Below, piece by piece: positions 62,523 to 64,000 of a stretch of 64,000 nucleotides of DNA (position 1 is its first letter; every line of letters starts with the position of its first letter). The notes beneath the pieces are model-generated. The model searched no databases and had not been told where the DNA came from. It saw only the letters and a program-made list of their open reading frames with translations. Location: contig NZ_CP074074.1 of assembly GCF_045788535.1 (NCBI RefSeq), positions 2,356,001 to 2,420,000 on the forward strand. The letters run 5' to 3'. The translations under genes were made by a program, and so were the position numbers. Origin of the DNA: Allotamlana fucoidanivorans (GTDB lineage Bacteria; Bacteroidota; Bacteroidia; Flavobacteriales; Flavobacteriaceae).

Positions 62523-64000
62523 ATGAAAAAAAACTACTTTTCCATTTTTCTTATGTTTTTTGGGATTTTGGCTTTTTCGCAGGTCACCACCTCAAACATT
62601 AAAGGATTAATTCTTGATGATGCCTCAGAACCCTTGCCAGGCGCTAACGTTTTAGCTATTCATACACCAACAGGAACGCGCTATGGAGCGGCCACTAATT
62701 TTGATGGCCGATACAACCTTTTAAATTTACGCATTGGAGGGCCATATACCGTAACCATTAGCTACGTAGGGTATAAAGAACAAGTGTTTAACGATGTGTA
62801 TTTAACCTTGGGTAAAACTCAGAATATTGATGCCGTTTTGTCAGAAGACAGTCAACAACTGGATGCAGTGGTGATTCAGGGCTCTAGTACCTCAGGTACG
62901 TTTGGAAGCGATAGAACGGGAGCAGAAACAAGTGTGGGGCGACGGGAATTAACCAGACTACCAACCATTTCTCGATCGGCGGCAGACTTTACCCGGTTAG
63001 AGCCTACCGCTAATGGTAATTCATTTGGAGGTAGAAATGATCAGTTTAATAACTTTTCATTAGATGGCGCCATTTTTAATAATCCGTTTGGCTTAGATGC
63101 GGCAACCCCTGGAGGACAAACTGATGCCCAGCCTATATCTTTAGATGCTATTGATCAAATTCAAGTGGCACTGGCTCCTTATGATGTTACACAATCTGGT
63201 TTTACAGGAGCCTCGGTTAATGCGGTTACTAAAAGTGGTACAAACGAATTTCACGGTACTTTGTATGGGTTTTATAGAGATGAATCTATGACAGGTAAAA
63301 AAATTAAAGGCGATAAAGTGACACGTCCAGATTTAAATCAGTCACAATATGGCGTGTCTATTGGAGGGCCAATTGTTAAAAACAAACTGTTCTTTTTTGC
63401 CAATTTTGAAAAGGATGAACGCGATGATTTAGGAACAAATGGATGGGTACCCAATAGAAATACTGGAGCTATTAATGAATCAAGAGTTGCCGTTCAAGAT
63501 TTAATTGATGTAAAAGAGGCGCTTGCGGGATTAGGTTATAATACGGGAGCTTTTGAAGGGTTTACTTATGCGTCTAATTCTACTAAAGGGATTTTTAAAT
63601 TAGACTGGAACATTAATGATAATAACCGCTTGGCCGTAATTTATAACTTTTTGAATGCATCAAAAGAAAAGCCAGCACATCCTACAGCGCTGGGTTTTAG
63701 AGGGCCTAATGCGTCAACATTGCAATTTCAAAATTCAGGCTATGAGATAAATAATAACATTCAATCTGTACAAGTTGAGTTAAATTCAACATTATCTGAA
63801 ATGGCTTCAAACAAATTGCAAGTAGGATATACGCATTTTGATGATTTCAGAAATCCGTTATCAACGCCTGCGCCTGCAATAACCATACAGCAGGGTGGCT
63901 CAAATTATATTATTGCGGGGCATGAACCATTTTCAATCAATAATAAACTAGATCAAAAGGTGTTTCAGTTTACAGATAACTTAAACTTCTTTCTAGGCGA
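62523..64000 (+). CDS. TonB-dependent receptor with carboxypeptidase-like domain, N-terminal part
   Basis: 492 codons seen; the gene continues past the window end. Signal peptide MKKNYFSIFLMFFGILAFSQ, then a carboxypeptidase-regulatory-like beta domain (about 25-105: IKGLILDDASEPLPGANVLA, NFDGRYNLLNL, ISYVGYKEQ), then the plug domain (about 115-225) with LDGAIFNNPFGL and VNAVTKSGTNEFHGTLYGFYRDE at its end, and the first barrel strands. These outer-membrane receptors import large nutrients with TonB. The substrate is unknown: no susD-like gene is visible in the window. Confidence 0.88.
   Translation, partial: MKKNYFSIFLMFFGILAFSQVTTSNIKGLILDDASEPLPGANVLAIHTPTGTRYGAATNFDGRYNLLNLRIGGPYTVTISYVGYKEQVFNDVYLTLGKTQNIDAVLSEDSQQLDAVVIQGSSTSGTFGSDRTGAETSVGRRELTRLPTISRSAADFTRLEPTANGNSFGGRNDQFNNFSLDGAIFNNPFGLDAATPGGQTDAQPISLDAIDQIQVALAPYDVTQSGFTGASVNAVTKSGTNEFHGTLYGFYRDESMTGKKIKGDKVTRPDLNQSQYGVSIGGPIVKNKLFFFANFEKDERDDLGTNGWVPNRNTGAINESRVAVQDLIDVKEALAGLGYNTGAFEGFTYASNSTKGIFKLDWNINDNNRLAVIYNFLNASKEKPAHPTALGFRGPNASTLQFQNSGYEINNNIQSVQVELNSTLSEMASNKLQVGYTHFDDFRNPLSTPAPAITIQQGGSNYIIAGHEPFSINNKLDQKVFQFTDNLNFFLG

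Noticed and set aside
1..64000. CRISPR arrays, tRNA, rRNA, tmRNA, riboswitches, toxin-antitoxin or restriction systems
   Set aside because: I read the intergenic gaps for spaced repeats, cloverleaf-like arms and known leader motifs and saw none; no gene product matches a known defence family.

Overview
The window comes from a member of the Bacteroidota, almost certainly the family Flavobacteriaceae. The DNA is AT-rich. Shine-Dalgarno sites are absent. Promoters follow the flavobacterial TTG-N(17-23)-TAnnTTTG pattern; I read about 17 exact -7 elements by eye. The gene content fits: PorV/PorQ family protein, DUF1573, TonB-dependent receptor with a carboxypeptidase-regulatory-like domain, OstA-like protein, DUF349 protein, parvulin-type isomerase cluster, and both aconitase types. 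I cannot name a genus. Nearly everything is core chromosome.

Layout. 0-12 kb: end of a PorV/PorQ-type gene, pssA and a DUF808 protein, DUF1573, valS, a secreted Pro/Arg-rich protein and a CBM9-like protein. A leftward envelope operon follows (ftsH, LUD protein, cdsA, psd, acyl-CoA-binding protein), with rsfS upstream. 12-22 kb: birA, pyrE, a NUDIX protein, a SulP transporter, coaD, ddl, a PASTA protein, an RluA-type pseudouridine synthase, a PliI-like lysozyme-inhibitor lipoprotein and a YhcC-type radical SAM protein. 22-25.5 kb: yaaA, a 44-residue ribosomal protein THX gene, a uracil-DNA-glycosylase-family protein, a leftward cassette of ECF sigma factor, small membrane protein and HMA-like protein, and a small His-rich protein. 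25.6-32 kb: three PpiC/SurA-type periplasmic isomerases, a MoxR ATPase and an acyltransferase. 32-38.5 kb: acnB, a mitochondrial-type aconitase and mazG.

38.5-39.7 kb is the only clearly mobile-element-derived stretch. It holds a dead IS1182-family transposase with five in-frame stops, an in-frame deletion of the catalytic core and no frameshift. Next to it is an 86-bp inverted-repeat element with IS256-like ends around a 22-bp perfect palindrome.

39.7-53.8 kb is leftward: DUF349 protein, aroE overlapping two tandem DUF368 (polyprenyl-phosphate translocase family) genes, TPR protein, class III aminotransferase, OstA-like protein, purA, a Fur-family regulator, Rel and rdgB. 53.8-64 kb: an oxidoreductase, raiA, rlmH, nadC, a YihY protein, priA, an orphan LytTR regulator, the rpsF-rpsR-rplI operon and the start of a TonB-dependent receptor cut by the window edge.

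Many genes concern the cell envelope: phospholipid synthesis (pssA, cdsA, psd), peptidoglycan and its lipid carrier (ddl, DUF368), outer-membrane assembly (isomerases, OstA-like) and quality control (ftsH). I found no CRISPR array, tRNA, rRNA, prophage or recognisable defence system. The best candidates for something new are the 86-bp inverted-repeat element, the sigma-membrane-HMA cassette and the two-domain PliI-like lipoprotein.
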